Positions 5,774 to 5,792 of a DNA stretch of 5,792 nucleotides are shown here, in pieces (position 1 is the stretch's first letter; the number at the start of each line of letters is the position of its first letter). Below the pieces are notes generated by a model. It was not told the origin of the DNA, made no database searches, and saw nothing but the letters and a program-made list of their open reading frames with translations. The stretch comes from B4-G1 sp964393895 (GTDB lineage Bacteria > Chloroflexota > Anaerolineae > B4-G1). Location of the stretch: contig CAYMWP010000200.1 of NCBI GenBank assembly GCA_964393895.1, positions 1-5,792 of the forward strand, read 5' to 3'. Position numbers and translations under genes: made by a program.

Positions 5774-5792
5774 CGGCCCGCACCGCGGGCTG
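5774..5792 (+). terminator. GC-rich stem-loop at the right edge, candidate terminator
   Basis: GCCCGC (5776-5781) pairs perfectly with GCGGGC (5785-5790) around ACC; a G-T and a C-G pair can extend the stem to the window end. It begins 35 bases after the stop at 5739. Whether a U-tract follows lies outside the window, so it is only a candidate terminator. Confidence 0.4.

Noticed and set aside
5749..5792. ATG with 14 open codons running off the right edge
   Set aside because: No ribosome binding site, and it runs into the GC-rich hairpin; too short to judge.

Overview
The window is a GC-rich stretch of bacterial chromosome with four protein genes and no RNA genes, transposases or CRISPR arrays that I can see. 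The gene mix is a ComM/YifB ATPase, a DUF4349 lipoprotein, a calcineurin-like phosphoesterase, and a protein with several SH3-like repeats fused to a sugar-hydrolase-like barrel. With the GC-rich coding style, this would suit a Chloroflexota-type genome (Anaerolineae or relatives). That placement is inference from gene style only.

Left part, minus strand. Bases 1-1429 hold comM, complete at its N-terminus and cut by the left edge of the window. It has its own promoter (about 1456-1484) and a good ribosome binding site. Bases 1430-1635 are non-coding and rich in hairpins. They include a perfect 9-bp stem-loop (1502-1527) that could end transcription arriving from the right, and several quasi-palindromes resembling dispersed repeats. 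Bases 1636-2520 encode a DUF4349 lipoprotein that also has a C-terminal membrane helix. Bases 2585-3313 encode a metallophosphoesterase. The last two genes are 64 bases apart with no terminator between them, so they probably form a two-gene leftward operon, driven by a promoter with a perfect TATAAT box at 3443-3448.

Centre. The divergent intergenic region (3314-3726) is the most structured non-coding part. It holds the leftward promoter, two small hairpins, and two 13-bp boxes that are exact inverted copies of each other (3560-3572 and 3633-3645). A 17-bp palindrome (3643-3659) covers the -35 box of a strong rightward promoter (TTGACG, 16 bp, TACAAT). This looks like an operator array controlling the rightward gene.

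Right part, plus strand. Bases 3727-5739 encode a 670-residue protein with three clear SH3-like repeats, a fourth diverged one, and a C-terminal TIM-barrel domain with clan GH-A-like catalytic motifs (Asn-Glu at 448-449 and Glu at 598). It has no signal peptide, and an in-frame stop just upstream rules out a longer start. A GC-rich stem at the right edge may be its terminator.

I found no clearly new multi-gene system. The items most worth following are the SH3-repeat/glycosidase-like protein that lacks an export signal and the palindrome cluster in front of it.
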